Shown piece by piece: positions 11,394 through 38,400 of a DNA stretch of 64,000 nucleotides. The stretch lies in NCBI RefSeq assembly GCF_000004075.3, contig NC_026655.2, positions 15,547,489 to 15,611,488 of the forward strand. Reading direction: 5' to 3'. The position numbers were made by a program, and so were the translations under genes. The notes below the pieces were generated by a model. That model was not told where the DNA came from. It searched no databases and saw only the letters and a program-made list of their open reading frames with translations. This DNA is from Cucumis sativus. Taxonomy: Eukaryota; Streptophyta; Magnoliopsida; Cucurbitales; Cucurbitaceae. Position 1 is the first letter of the stretch, and every line of letters begins with the position of its first letter.

Positions 11394-11412
11394 GAACCTG
11401 GCTCTGATACCA
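11394..11412 (-). promoter_or_regulatory. Primer binding site (tRNA-iMet type)
   Basis: On the minus strand this reads TGGTATCAGAGCCAGGTTC, the usual match to the 3' end of initiator methionine tRNA. It lies two bases inside the upstream LTR (11415), which fixes the element's direction as minus. Confidence 0.92.
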
Positions 11413-11414
11413 CC

Positions 11415-12301
11415 TGTCACGTGGTTATTTTAATCACAGAACCAACGTGCGGCACAAAGGTGTTGGGGTTGCACCAATGTAAGCCTAAGAGTAATTGGAC
11501 TTGTTGGAACAAACTAAGGAAGAAGGAAATTCGTAGGTAAGAAGTAGGCAAAGAGTTGTAGACAAGGTGTTTGATAAAATGCTTAAGAGAGCTTTGTTGA
11601 TGAATTCCCAAGGATTCTGTGTTGTTTTTACAAATGGACCCCTTTGGGGTATTTATAGAAGTATACAATCTATTTACAAGCACTAAACCGCCTTACAAGG
11701 TCGGCAAAAGCAATCTGGAACATTCCCGAGCGCTCATGACACTGTCCAGAAGCTTCTGGAAGCGTCTGGGGCCGTCTGGGGCCGTCTGGCGCCGTCTGGC
11801 GCCGCGCGGCTGCGGCGCGCGTCTGCGTGCGTCTGTCTGGCGCGCGCGCGCCTTCGCGCGTGTTCGCGAGCCTTCCTGGCCGCTCGCGATTCTTCTGGAA
11901 CCTTCGAGAGGTTCCCGGATGCTTCTCCGCGCGCTCCGTGCGCTCCGTGTCCGCTTCCCGCGCGCGCTACACTAGCGCGCGCGTCCGACTGGCCTTGCGC
12001 GCGCGTCCGACTGGCCTTGCGCGCGCGTCCGACTGGCCTTGCGCGCGCGTCCATGCCGCGCGCGCCCATCTGCCGTGCGCGTCCGCTTGTCTGCCTGCCG
12101 CCCTTGCGCGCGCTGCGCGCCCATGTCATGACAGGGCCGCGCGCGCCAATCTCCTGCACATTAGCGTGTCATAGGCTTGGCGTGAACTTGCTCCTCTTCC
12201 TTGGGTCTTTGGACTGCTTGGGACTTGGTTGGCTCCTCTTGGGCAATGCTAAGGAGCCTTAATTTGCGAAAAATCTGTTGGGTCATTTTTGGGGCGTGAC
12301 A
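11415..12301 (-). repeat. Upstream (5') LTR of the chromovirus
   Basis: 887 bp with the same TGTCACG...CGTGACA termini as the other LTR. The 29-bp length difference comes mainly from the GC-rich block: this copy has three instead of two of the 24-bp units (11974-12051) and different CG-run lengths near 11800-11850. The U3 part (about 11740-12160) is almost pure GC in an otherwise AT-rich region. Confidence 0.95.
11650..11657 (-). promoter_or_regulatory. TATA box of the retrotransposon LTR promoter
   Basis: TATAAATA on the minus strand, followed toward the element body by about 235 bp of LTR. This suggests a start of transcription near 11625. The position is inferred from the motif only. Confidence 0.6.
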
Positions 12302-13489
12302 ATATACATACATATTCCATTAACATTAATTTGTGGATGATTTTGCATAGGACTTCTAAACTTTTATACTATTGTAAATTAAATGAAAAACCTTCCTATG
12401 CGTCTTTTTTCGAAATAACTTTAAGAAATACTTTCAAAATCTACAAGTATAGTTAAAACCTACCGAAATAATATTTATAAACATATTTGTACAATTTGAT
12501 CTATAGTATTGGTCCATAAGGCATCCTTTTTAGGTAGAATGGTAGAAATGAAGATTAACCTTTGCAACCAGTTTCATAAATTGACCTAAAATTTTGGTTT
12601 CTCAAAACAATTTTTTTTATAACTCTTCAAAATTTTGAGGTACATTCCTTTTTCTCACCCAACCACCCCTCTCAACTCTTTCACACTTATTGGGTTCTTT
12701 CACTATCCTCCCTTCTCTATATTTTGTCTACCGATAGTAGCAACTACCAACAAGTGTAGTTTCCTTTCTTCCTCCAGCAACATACAATGGTTGACACATT
12801 GATTTTTTTTACATGTCAAACAGACTAAGTAAAAGGACCCTGGCAATAAAGTGAGCTAAAACAAAACCAAGAACCATAAAAGAAAGAAAAGAAAGCTACG
12901 GTGATACTAATTCGAATTATTTAACTCAACCCAATATCTGGGATAAAATTTGAACCTACGACTTTTTGAAACACTACTATATATATATATAGCAAACACG
13001 TCCAACCTAGGTTTACTTAGTTACGATCCACGAGGATTAGTCTATCAAAACAAGCATGATCCAACTTATCATATAACTTCGTTCATACCCTACATAAAAC
13101 GTCGATTTACCCATACAAATCTTTTTTTTTTTTTCCTTTTCATTTAAGCCAAAGGAAAAACTAATAAATTATTGTATTAAAAAAAATGGTGTTCTTAAAT
13201 AATTTTCGAGTGATTTATATAGCAGATTGCTGCGGATGGAAGATTATTTCTTAACTCAAAATGGAAGATTATTTGCAATTAACGAAAGGGGAAAGCCAAT
13301 AATGATACACATGGTGATGATAACAAAAGCAATTAAAAAACATACAGTGCTGGTTCGAATGAATAAAGATGAAACGATTCCTTCTAAATTATTATATACA
13401 AGAAGATGATTCAGCGTCAAGTTCATATATAAAATGGCAATTGAAGTTACAGTAAAGAACTTGATATGTTTTAGAACTTAGAAAGTGTT
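12302..13489. other. Intergenic, AT-rich, no gene seen
   Basis: Between the chromovirus and the HemD-like gene. It contains a (TA)n stretch near 12978-12992 and a 14-T run near 13121. The short open frames have no recognisable domain. Confidence 0.6.
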
Positions 13490-14413
13490 CTATTCTAAGT
13501 TCTGCCATCTCCAATGAAGAGCATCAACCACACCATTGAAGCTATCAAACTTAGAACTCACCAAATCAACCTTAACGCCGAGTCTCTCAGCTCCAGCCGC
13601 TGTCACGGGCCCATGCGCAGCCACTACCATTTCCGGCCATCTCCTTTTCATCACATCCCACTCCAATCCCAAATGCGCCAAGCTTTTAAGCAGCCCCTCC
13701 ACTTCCCCAGTACTCGTAAACACAATGGCATCCAATTTTTCATCCTTCCCTCTCTCCACCAGCTTCCTCGCGCAATCGGGTCCGGCCCATCGGGTCTCGT
13801 AAGCATCGACGCGAACCGGAACCCAACCTTTCGCCTCCAGGTCACGGAGGAAGTTTGGAACCACCGGGGGTTCGTTCAGTCCCACCACGCGAGGAACCGG
13901 ACATAAAACACTACGGTGGTTTCCAACTCCAAGAGCTTCCACTAAACCAGTTGGAGTTGCAATTTCAGGTACCACAACTCTAATTCGACTCGTGTTATGG
14001 CAAATTGTGGTAAGAAATTCATGGTCGAGAAGCTCAGAGTCCTTACCTAGGGCTGCGATTAAGAAGGTATCACCGTGGGACGGTAGCAAGGGCTCGCCAA
14101 TTTCAGTAGCAGCGTCGAGGAGGGCTGTAATGCCGGAGCGGGACGTGAAGGCGACGGCGGAGAAGGAATGCAGAATGGGCGGAAGGAGATGAGATTTGAT
14201 GGCGAGAGGAGTGGGCTGGACGGTGAGGGTGGGACACCAGAGTGGTTCAAAGCCTTTGAGAGAGAGGAGGTGGGAGAGGCTGCCGGCATAGTTTGGAGGC
14301 GTCGTGAACGCGGCCGTACGCGGAGAGAAGTGGGTGGGGATGGCGGGAGAAGGAGATGAAGTGAGTGAATTGAGGTGAAATGGGCCGTTGGGATGCGCGG
14401 CGCCGGTGCTCAT
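13490..14413 (-). CDS. Uroporphyrinogen-III synthase (HemD) family protein, intronless
   Basis: A single-exon frame of 307 residues. HemD enzymes close and invert the D ring of hydroxymethylbilane to give uroporphyrinogen III, the branch point of haem, chlorophyll and sirohaem synthesis. Family features: N-terminal half starting TPPNYAGSLSHLLSLKG then a PTLTVQPTP strand; SAVAFTSRSGITALLDA; a central hinge; DAIVFTSTGEVEGLLKSL; and VVAAHGPVTAAGAERLGVKVD near the end, the typical GPxTAxA segment. The first ~40 residues are Ser/Pro/Thr-rich and could be a short plastid signal, but this is not clear. The family has few invariant residues, so activity cannot be read from the sequence. The coding region is much richer in GC than its surroundings, perhaps because it is intronless. 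Confidence 0.82.
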   Translation of the reverse strand: MSTGAAHPNGPFHLNSLTSSPSPAIPTHFSPRTAAFTTPPNYAGSLSHLLSLKGFEPLWCPTLTVQPTPLAIKSHLLPPILHSFSAVAFTSRSGITALLDAATEIGEPLLPSHGDTFLIAALGKDSELLDHEFLTTICHNTSRIRVVVPEIATPTGLVEALGVGNHRSVLCPVPRVVGLNEPPVVPNFLRDLEAKGWVPVRVDAYETRWAGPDCARKLVERGKDEKLDAIVFTSTGEVEGLLKSLAHLGLEWDVMKRRWPEMVVAAHGPVTAAGAERLGVKVDLVSSKFDSFNGVVDALHWRWQNLE

Positions 14414-15370
14414 TGGTGATTTTTTGGAGTTCCCCCGTCACAGTTTTTCTTTTTCCTTCCATCTTTAAAAATATAATTTGGGCCAAATTGAAAAAACTAT
14501 AGCAATCTCAAGTAAAAATTAGCCTATTAGATACTTTAGATCCATCGTTTTTTTATTCATTAAAAAAGTTCACTTTCAAAAGCTATTTTGATCCCTTACC
14601 ACTTTGTTTTTTCTTTTAAGCTATATTGACAACTAAATTTAAAAATTTTATGTCAATATGTGTGCTATTATACTCAATAAAAATGTAGGGTCTTGGTAAT
14701 TTTTACCCTTTACAATTGAATGAAAATTTAAAAAATTCACCTATCTAAATTTTTTTTTTATTGATTTTAAGTTAGATTAAATTAGTTTAATTGTGTAACT
14801 TTGCTCCAACATTAAAAATGTTTTTGAGATTTTTTTTTTTTTGTTTTTTAATAAACATAATTGTTCAAATAGAAGGTAGAATTTTTGTAGGAGTGCACGT
14901 TGTATGAAAACCTATATCCCTCACGTTTCTTTTCTTTTTTGACAAGATAACATATCAAATTTATACGAATTACTTTTTCATTTCTATTGTATTTTCTATA
15001 TTGCCAAAATATCAAACATCATACACGACCAATTTTAACTTTATCGAGCCATTTTAAACATAAAATGTATTTTAATATTTTGAAATGATACTTTAGCTAA
15101 AATAAAGTTACATTAACGAAAGTATTTGCTAAGCTTGGAAGTGCATAACCCTAATTCTCACTTGGATTTTGTTTTATTGATGTGTATGTCAACACATTTC
15201 ATTTTAGCTAAAAGACAACTCATTTTTATACTTTTATCTTTTGTATTTTTAAGCTAACAATTGAAAAAAAAAACTATCAAAATTTCTAATAAATAATTTA
15301 ATTTTCTTTTTTTGTTAGGTCTTGTAAATAGTTGCAATTTCTTTTTTCTATTCATATGATTTTTTTTTCT
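14414..15370. other. Intergenic, very AT-rich, no gene seen
   Basis: Upstream of the HemD-like start up to the Mutator-like element's target duplication. It contains many A and T homopolymer runs. No open frame of note. Confidence 0.6.
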
Positions 15371-15508
15371 ATTAAGCCAGGATTTTTTTTTTAAATAATG
15401 TCTTTTGGAAAAGTATTTTCAAAAATAGGGTAGTTGGGAAAGAAATTATAAGAATAAGGTTGTTTCCCAAACTATTTTCAAAAATAGGTGTTTTTTTGAA
15501 ATTGAAGG

Positions 15509-15576
15509 AAGTCGTGTACGGGGTACACGACTTCGAAATGAAATTGAACGAAGTCGTGTACCCCGTACACGACTTC
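15509..15576. repeat. Two 27-bp palindromes in the left end of the MULE
   Basis: 15509-15535 and 15550-15576 each consist of GAAGTCGTGTAC, a 3-bp G/C centre, and its reverse complement GTACACGACTTC. The two copies are 14 bp apart. Confidence 0.95.
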
Positions 15577-15927
15577 CTAAATATATGTTTGTAAAATTAT
15601 TATATTTTAAAAGATTAAAAAAATTAGTTTTTGTTTAAATGGCCAAATTTTTGGTAGTTTATGTTTATTATGAACAAATTAAAAAAATAAACCAAAGTTA
15701 AACACATCATTAGTGATATCTTATAAGAATTTTGAACGTTTTTTTTAATACTTGGTTCTCTACTTTTAAAAAATATATATTATATATTGATATTATTAAG
15801 AATACTCCTACATCTAAAGCATATATTAGCAACTTCTAATTTATAATTAATTTAAAAAAGTTCAACTTTTTATTTATACAACTTGAATAAGTTCTAGCAA
15901 AATTTAAAAACACTTAAATTATACAAC

Positions 15928-16258
15928 TTAAGAAGCTTCCCCATCTCCCTCTACGACATCATCGCCTTGTCGTCGTCGTCGCCGTCGAATGCGTCTACGA
16001 TCTGTGTCGGCAACATTTAAACGTCGAGTCCGCTGAACAAGGCTGTCTATATCTGCCATGACTTCGTCACACATTGGACTAAAAATTTCAAAATTGTTTT
16101 CCATGGAGACTCGACGTACGTCTTCAACAAAATTATTCTGAACGATTGTAAATAATATAATTAAAAAATGTTCATGCTTGTATTAAATTTATAAATCATA
16201 TTAAAACTATTACCATGCGATAACAGTAAGCGCCATCAGGTGTCATGAAGCGTCGGGT
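15928..16258 (-). pseudogene. Captured 3' exons of a plant gene inside the MULE
   Basis: On the minus strand an open exon-like piece (16137 down to a TAA at 15928-15930) encodes 69 residues. It starts NNFVEDVRRVSMENN, includes MADIDSLVQRTRRLNVADTD, and has a run of Arg residues before an acidic tail. It is preceded by a proper acceptor (TTCAG). Farther upstream, 16258-16213 reads TRRFMTPDGAYCYRM and ends at a GTAATA donor in the matching phase. This is two exons of a spliced gene with the intron retained, so the fragment was captured at DNA level. The sequence reminds me of the C-terminal part of plant mobile domain / phosphatase-7-long-form-like proteins, but that is memory, not proof. Confidence 0.6.
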
Positions 16259-16377
16259 AATTTATAAATCATATTAAAACTTCCTACATGCGCGACATGT
16301 GTCCGCTCCCTCTGCACCCTACATCCACCCGTGAACCCTACGGTTGACTGGACTGTTGACCGTTGACTCATTGTACG

Positions 16378-16567
16378 GAAGTCGTGTACGGGGTACACGA
16401 CTTCCACCATACGCGACAAAATGTGCCAGCTGTACGGGAGTCGTGTACCGGGTACACGACTCCAGTCAGAAAACGTGGGCCGGGTCCACGACTCCACTCG
16501 GATATCGTAAGCCCGGTCCACGACACCAAATCGATTTGTGGAAGTCGTGTACCCCGTACACGACTTC
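16378..16567. repeat. Palindrome cluster in the right end of the MULE
   Basis: Palindromes at 16378-16404 (27 bp), 16438-16462 (25 bp, GAGTCGTGTAC arms) and 16541-16567 (27 bp). Two degenerate relatives with GGTCCACGAC lie between them near 16470-16525. All are variants of the left-end palindrome. Confidence 0.92.
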
Positions 16568-16660
16568 AGTCACCTATTTTTGAAAATACTTTCCCAACTA
16601 CCCTATTTTTTAAAATACTTTCCCAAAAGACATTATTTTTAAAAAAAATCCATTAAGCCA

Positions 16661-18147
16661 TGCTTGTAAAGTTAACAAACATTTTAAATAATTTTTTAAC
16701 TTTAACAATACTCTAAAATTTAAATATGTCGTGGGGTAAGATTCTTTCGAATTAAAATTCATTCATCTTTTCCATGTCGAGGTTGAACCATAGAAATATA
16801 AAAAATTTATATTGTAAAAGAGGATCCATTTTTCTTGTAATTTAATGTTAAAAGATTGAAAATGAAAACAAAATAAAATTAAAAGACTTAAAACTAAACG
16901 GAATACAATTCAATTGGTAACACAAGTATAGCAAATCTTACTAAAAAGAAAAAAAAGTAGTCTATCAATTTTTGAATAATTTGTGTTTGGTCTATAAATT
17001 AAAAAAAATGTACATATTTAATCATTCAAATCATATAATCTGACCCATTTAGTTGAAGAGTTTTTCCCATTACATTTTTTGTCTGCCAATTTTTTTAGAA
17101 AAAAATTAAGAGGGGTTACAAATAACTTTATATTACTATTTTAAATGATTATATTTCTTTTCCAATGGAAAGAATATTTTTTAAAAGTACATTCTCTGCT
17201 AGATTAATTTATTTTAATTTTGAAGATCATATAATTGTTTTTTAAAAATTCAAAACATCTTAAAAACCTATTTTGGAATTAAAAATTCGAGAAAATGTAA
17301 TATTCCAAGAAGAAAAGAAAAAAAAAGGTAATTTTCCAGAAAAGAAGAAAAAAGAAAAAGAAAAAGAAAAAGAAAAAGAAAAGAAAATCCCATTTATTAA
17401 AAGTTATAATAGGGTTAAAACAGACATTTTCTAACGGTACAGTTCACACCCGCCCCAACCCCTACAAAAACGGCGGTTCCCGTCATGCCGTGGAGAAAGA
17501 AACGGCGACGACCACCGCACGACCTTCCAAGAAAGAACCACAGCTTATATCGATAGTACGAAGACGAAGCAAAGCAACCCTCTTAATTACTATTATTATT
17601 AAAAAACCAAAAGCAGATTGACTTTGCCAAACGTTTTTTTCCATGAAAGAGAACTTGGGCGAGACCTTGGAAAACCTCGCGAACAAGCAATGAAACTTAC
17701 ATTACCAAGAAGAAACCCCGGTTTTCCGTTCAGTGTACACAAATTTCTATGAACAAACCCCACAATTTGCTTTTGAATCATCACCTTCTTCATTGCTCAG
17801 AGGACCGACCCCTATTCCATTCAGTGGTGGTAGTAACTTCTAGTGGAAGGAAATTAACTTGCTCACTAAGTTTGGAGTGACTGTATAGACTTTTTTTTTC
17901 TGGGTCTTGGCTGCTTGTGGTCTTCTTCTACAACGGGGGTCCCACTCATTGTACGGATATTCGTGTGCCCACCCAGAAACCAAGACATTATTCGCATAAG
18001 GAAGCACGTAGCGTAGTGTTTTTTCATTTTTACAGACTCTCTTCTTCTGCCGTGCTCTGCTTATTCCAGTATCTGACAAGCTCATTCATCTCTGTGGTGT
18101 CTTCCTTCTTTTCCATTTTTTTTTCTTTCTACTTGGAGTTGGGTTTT
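16661..18147. other. Intergenic and probable 5' leader of DCL4
   Basis: AT-rich, with an (AAAAG)n purine run at about 17340-17387. From about 17450 the base composition becomes gene-like, and the DCL4 5' UTR probably lies in the last few hundred bases. A frame in phase with the DCL4 start is open back to 17917, but its residues do not look like a Dicer N-terminus. I see no other gene. Confidence 0.55.
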
Positions 18148-34695
<16,548 letters not shown>

Positions 34696-35481
34696 AAGCC
34701 ATTTCGTGTGGATAGCTAATGTAAAACTCTAGTAGAATAGAACCATATGAATAGCCATGTAAAGATTGTATAGAACAGTTGTAACTATTTTATCAATTCT
34801 GGGTGGGAGTCTTGTGTACGTAGTTATTCATGTAATTTATCCATTTATTATATTATGTGTTGTAACTTGTAAGATGTAAGTTGCGGACAAACTATTGGAC
34901 AAATATGTGAGTTGTACTACTCATTATTATTAAATCTGATTAAATTACAAAATTCAGTTCCGAATTACGATATTTGTGTTGGTTTTATTAGAAACTTTGA
35001 TATGTTATCATCTTTTATATTTCGAGTCAAATAATATAGGCAAATGTTTCTAGTAAAGACTCAAAAAGTACATGTTATCTGAGCTACACATGTGTATCAT
35101 TCTTTAATTCAACAAAATAGGAGACTTCAAACATAAGCAATACTAATTCTTTAAGAATTTAAATCATCACATCAACTAAATATTTTTTAAAATGAGAAAG
35201 GTGTACAGACCATATTGTAATTATGAGATTTGTTATAATTACCTTCAACTTTTAATTTGATCCACTATTGAATTGTTACAAATATCTCTAAACTTTTAAT
35301 ATGGTCTAATAGTCTGTTATATTTTTATATATACGAGGGGAAGCAATCAAACCTGTCAATGGGTATTATGTCAAAAGTTATTTTGTAAATCGCTAACCTT
35401 TTTAAATCTATCATATGCAAACATATGTTTAAAGAAAGCAAAAAGAAATTGTAGTGTTCCCTTTTATCTTCTGAATGAAAA
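34696..35481. other. Intergenic between DCL4 and the oxidoreductase
   Basis: About 790 bp. The first ~200 bases are likely DCL4 3' UTR. The rest is AT-rich promoter-side sequence with no gene or repeat recognised. Confidence 0.6.
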
Positions 35482-38400
35482 ATGGTGAGTGTGAGTGTGA
35501 GTGGAGGTTCCACCTTTCAGGCTGCCGCTCCATTGTTAGCACTTTCTTCTCTCTCTCCGCGTCCTCTGAGGTTCTTCTTCATCCTTTCCCTTGTTTCTCA
35601 ATTCTACCCCTGCATGTATTTACCCACAAAGTGCTATCCTTTTATAGGTACGCAGTGCTTGGAGCTGGTTTTGCTGGGCTTTCGGTTACTTGGCATCTCT
35701 TGAAGGTACGGTTCTGTGGGCTCTGTTTTTCAACATTTTGCTTTTGCTGCATACAATGTTTTCTTCTTCAAACCCTTTGTTTTTTGGTTGTTGAGTTGTG
35801 GTTTTTGTGTATCAACTGGCAATATGAATTTGTTCCGATTAATCTTTTACACTTTTACGTGTTTGGTGAATGTCTCTTATGATTTATGATTGGACGAAGA
35901 CATATACATTCATGAAGTATATTTAATTCGTTCCTTCGATTCTTTCAGGCCTCCATTCAATGTCCTATTGAATCTTCGTAGCCCTTCAAATTTGATTTGG
36001 CGTCTACATGCTTTATCTAGAGGCAGTGAGCCCAAAAACCAAAAAATGGGATCTCACGTAATCAAAATTTTATTTTTTGGAAAAAGAAACATTTGATTGA
36101 TAGCATGAAATAATGGGCAGAGCCCAACACACCCAAAGGCCAAAGGTGATCACATAAATTTAGTTAACTGAAGATATTTCCGAGTCAATATGTTCTTATT
36201 GTAGGCCACAACAAATGATCCCTTCACATATCGATATTGTCCACTGTGAGCTTGAATAACTCAGCTTTTAGTTTCACTGAAAATGTCTCTTATCAGTTGA
36301 GATGTTATCCATCAGTTATCTATCTATGATGTTTTTATCCAGTCAATTGGGACTTTGATGGCGTTTCCAACATTTATTACTTAATGTTGTAGATAATCTT
36401 ATTGTGTTCATTGCAGCTGTGTCCTAAGGATGTACCTATACGTATTGACATATATGACGAAGCTGGCATTGGTGGAGGGGCATCTGGAGTCGCTGGAGGG
36501 CTTCTTCATCCTTATTCTCCAAAAGGTTCAACATAATGATCCTCCTTTGTAAAAGCTGGCCTTTGAATGTGGCTAACCCCTTGAAATTATGTCAGTTAAA
36601 CTTCTCTGGAAAGGTGCTGAGTGTTGGGCTGAGTGCTTAAAGCTTTTGAGCGTTGCAGAATCAGCACTTCACCCCAAAGAGTTGGATAGTGAGATGGATG
36701 AATGCCAGAATATGAATGAACTCATTGTTCTGAGACGGTATTTTCCTTCATTTCTTTTAGATTTGGAGATATATACACTTATCTTTACGTCTAGATATTC
36801 CCATCACTTAAGGATCTGTTTTTCTACCATTTTTCTGGTGATAGCGGCAGATGAAGCATTGCATGTTTATGGTTTATTTTATTTATTTTAGGGGTATCTT
36901 GAGGCCTGCAATTAGCTCGAAGAATTTGGTGGTGTTAAAAGAAGTAAGTATACTTTATATTCTTGCTTCTGTTTATGTTTCATTGCTCAAATGAGAACGT
37001 CTTAACAGATGTCAATAATGTTAATTCAATGATGTAATTAGAATGCTCAGAATGGACTCGATAGCTGCAGGATCGAAACAATTGATGAAGATGCTGCCCG
37101 AAATCTTGTTCCTGAGCTTTATGTTCCTCTAAATACAGCTTTTTACATGCCTCAGGCAGTAAATATCAATTCTCAACGTTATCTTGAGGTCACAACTTCA
37201 AAACAATTGACTTATCTTCCATTTGTTATATTATTTCAAGATAATTCTTTGATCTTTGTTCTTCCCTATCTTATGCCTAGGCGCTATTTATAGCATGTGA
37301 AAATCTGACCAAGGAAACATCCACCTCAGGTTTTGGTCATAAGGAGTTGTATTTGCAGAAAAAATCTATTGACAAACTGCATGGACTAGAAGGTAGTCAA
37401 AGTTTCTCCTGCAAAATCTTCTCTCTTTCTATTGTGATAAAACTTCCTGGAAAACTTGCAGGGACATACGATGCTGTGATTGTTTGTCTAGGTGCCAAAA
37501 TGGTCATGCTTCCTGAACTTGCTGGAAAGCTTCCTTTAAGAACTTGCAGAGGTGTGGTTGCTCATTTTCAGCTACACGATGATATCAGGTACCTATTTTT
37601 TATGCCTAGTATGTAGTCTCACTCCACCAAATTCATAATTTGGGCCATAAGAATTACTTCAGCTAAGTGATAGTTATCATTTATCATCATGAGCAGATCG
37701 TCGTGCATATAGGATGATTGCTTTTCAATCTTTCACATTTTGAGTTAAGATATCAAATACCTATGAAGCTAGATATGACAGTAGGTCAATTTCTAAATAT
37801 TTAGAAGACATATATCAAATATGTTGATGATAAGTTTAAAGAAAATCTAGAATATATGTACATTTAACATAAAGATTCAAGATGTCATCCACTAAAAGAC
37901 ATAAAATGTGAATTTAAGAACCATTTGTATACGCAGACTTCTTTTTTGAACTGTTAAAGATAATCAAGCGGGTTGTTTTTTGTGTGACTTGGTGGGGAGT
38001 GGGGATGAAGGGATGAAGGGATGAAGATGAAGATTGGATTATTCTGGGGTTCAGTTTGTTCCCTCTTTTTGTTTTGCGCTGGAGCACTGGACTCTTTTTT
38101 AATATTTTGCTTAGTTTTGGGTTGTGAAAGTATTAGATGAGATACTTTTAACGTCTAGGGTATCCATTTCACATATCTAGAAGGGGACACATATTGTACA
38201 AGAAAAAAAAAAGTAACAGATAGATTTCTTCCACACATGAAGTATCTGAGAGTATCGGTGTCTGATATGTATCCGATACTGATTCTTTGTCTTACATGAA
38301 GTATCTGCGCTTCATGGTCAAACACCCAATAGACAATTTGTTAAGGGGGGATAAAGGGCCCAATATAATTTTCTTGGATAGTCCTGAAATAGTTAGAGAA

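Larger units (their letters stand above)
7027..12301 (-). mobile_element. Ty3/gypsy chromovirus LTR retrotransposon lacking RT and RNase H
   Basis: A structurally complete LTR element of 5275 bp transcribed on the minus strand. It has two near-identical LTRs (7027-7884 and 11415-12301) with TGTCACG...CGTGACA ends, a tRNA-iMet type primer binding site beside the upstream LTR, a polypurine tract beside the downstream LTR, and one long open frame. ATAT lies directly outside both LTRs (7023-7026 and 12302-12305), a likely 4-bp target duplication, one base short of the 5 bp usual for this family. The frame encodes gag, zinc knuckle, aspartic protease, integrase and chromodomain. The whole RT-RNase H block expected between protease and integrase is missing, so the element must depend on another element's RT to move. 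Confidence 0.95.
15380..16651. mobile_element. Non-autonomous Mutator-like element (MULE) with captured exon fragments
   Basis: The 1272-bp element is bounded by long terminal inverted repeats and a perfect 9-bp target duplication ATTAAGCCA (15371-15379 and 16652-16660). The left end starts GGATTTTTTTT and continues through TAATGTCTTTTGG, AATAGGGTAGTTGGGAAAG and on into a GTCGTGTAC palindrome. The right end is the reverse complement of the same series. Length of the TIRs (about 70 bp clearly paired, up to ~160 bp with gaps) and the 9-bp duplication are diagnostic of the Mutator superfamily. No transposase is encoded. The interior holds minus-strand pieces of a spliced gene (16213-16258 and 15928-16137) and several 25-27-bp palindromes. 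Confidence 0.93.

Noticed and set aside
12900..13135. Possible minus-strand SINE (GTCGTAGGTTCAAATTTTA with a T-run at 13121)
   Set aside because: Only a B-box-like motif and a T-run; no direct repeats and no convincing A-box.
15509..16567. CRISPR-like array suggested by repeated palindromes
   Set aside because: Repeats are few, irregularly spaced and inside a plant transposon with TIRs and a target duplication.
17917..18147. N-terminal extension of DCL4 from an upstream in-frame ATG
   Set aside because: The frame is open, but its Phe/Ser/Cys-rich residues do not resemble Dicer N-termini, and the MMPDGE start fits better. Treated as 5' UTR.
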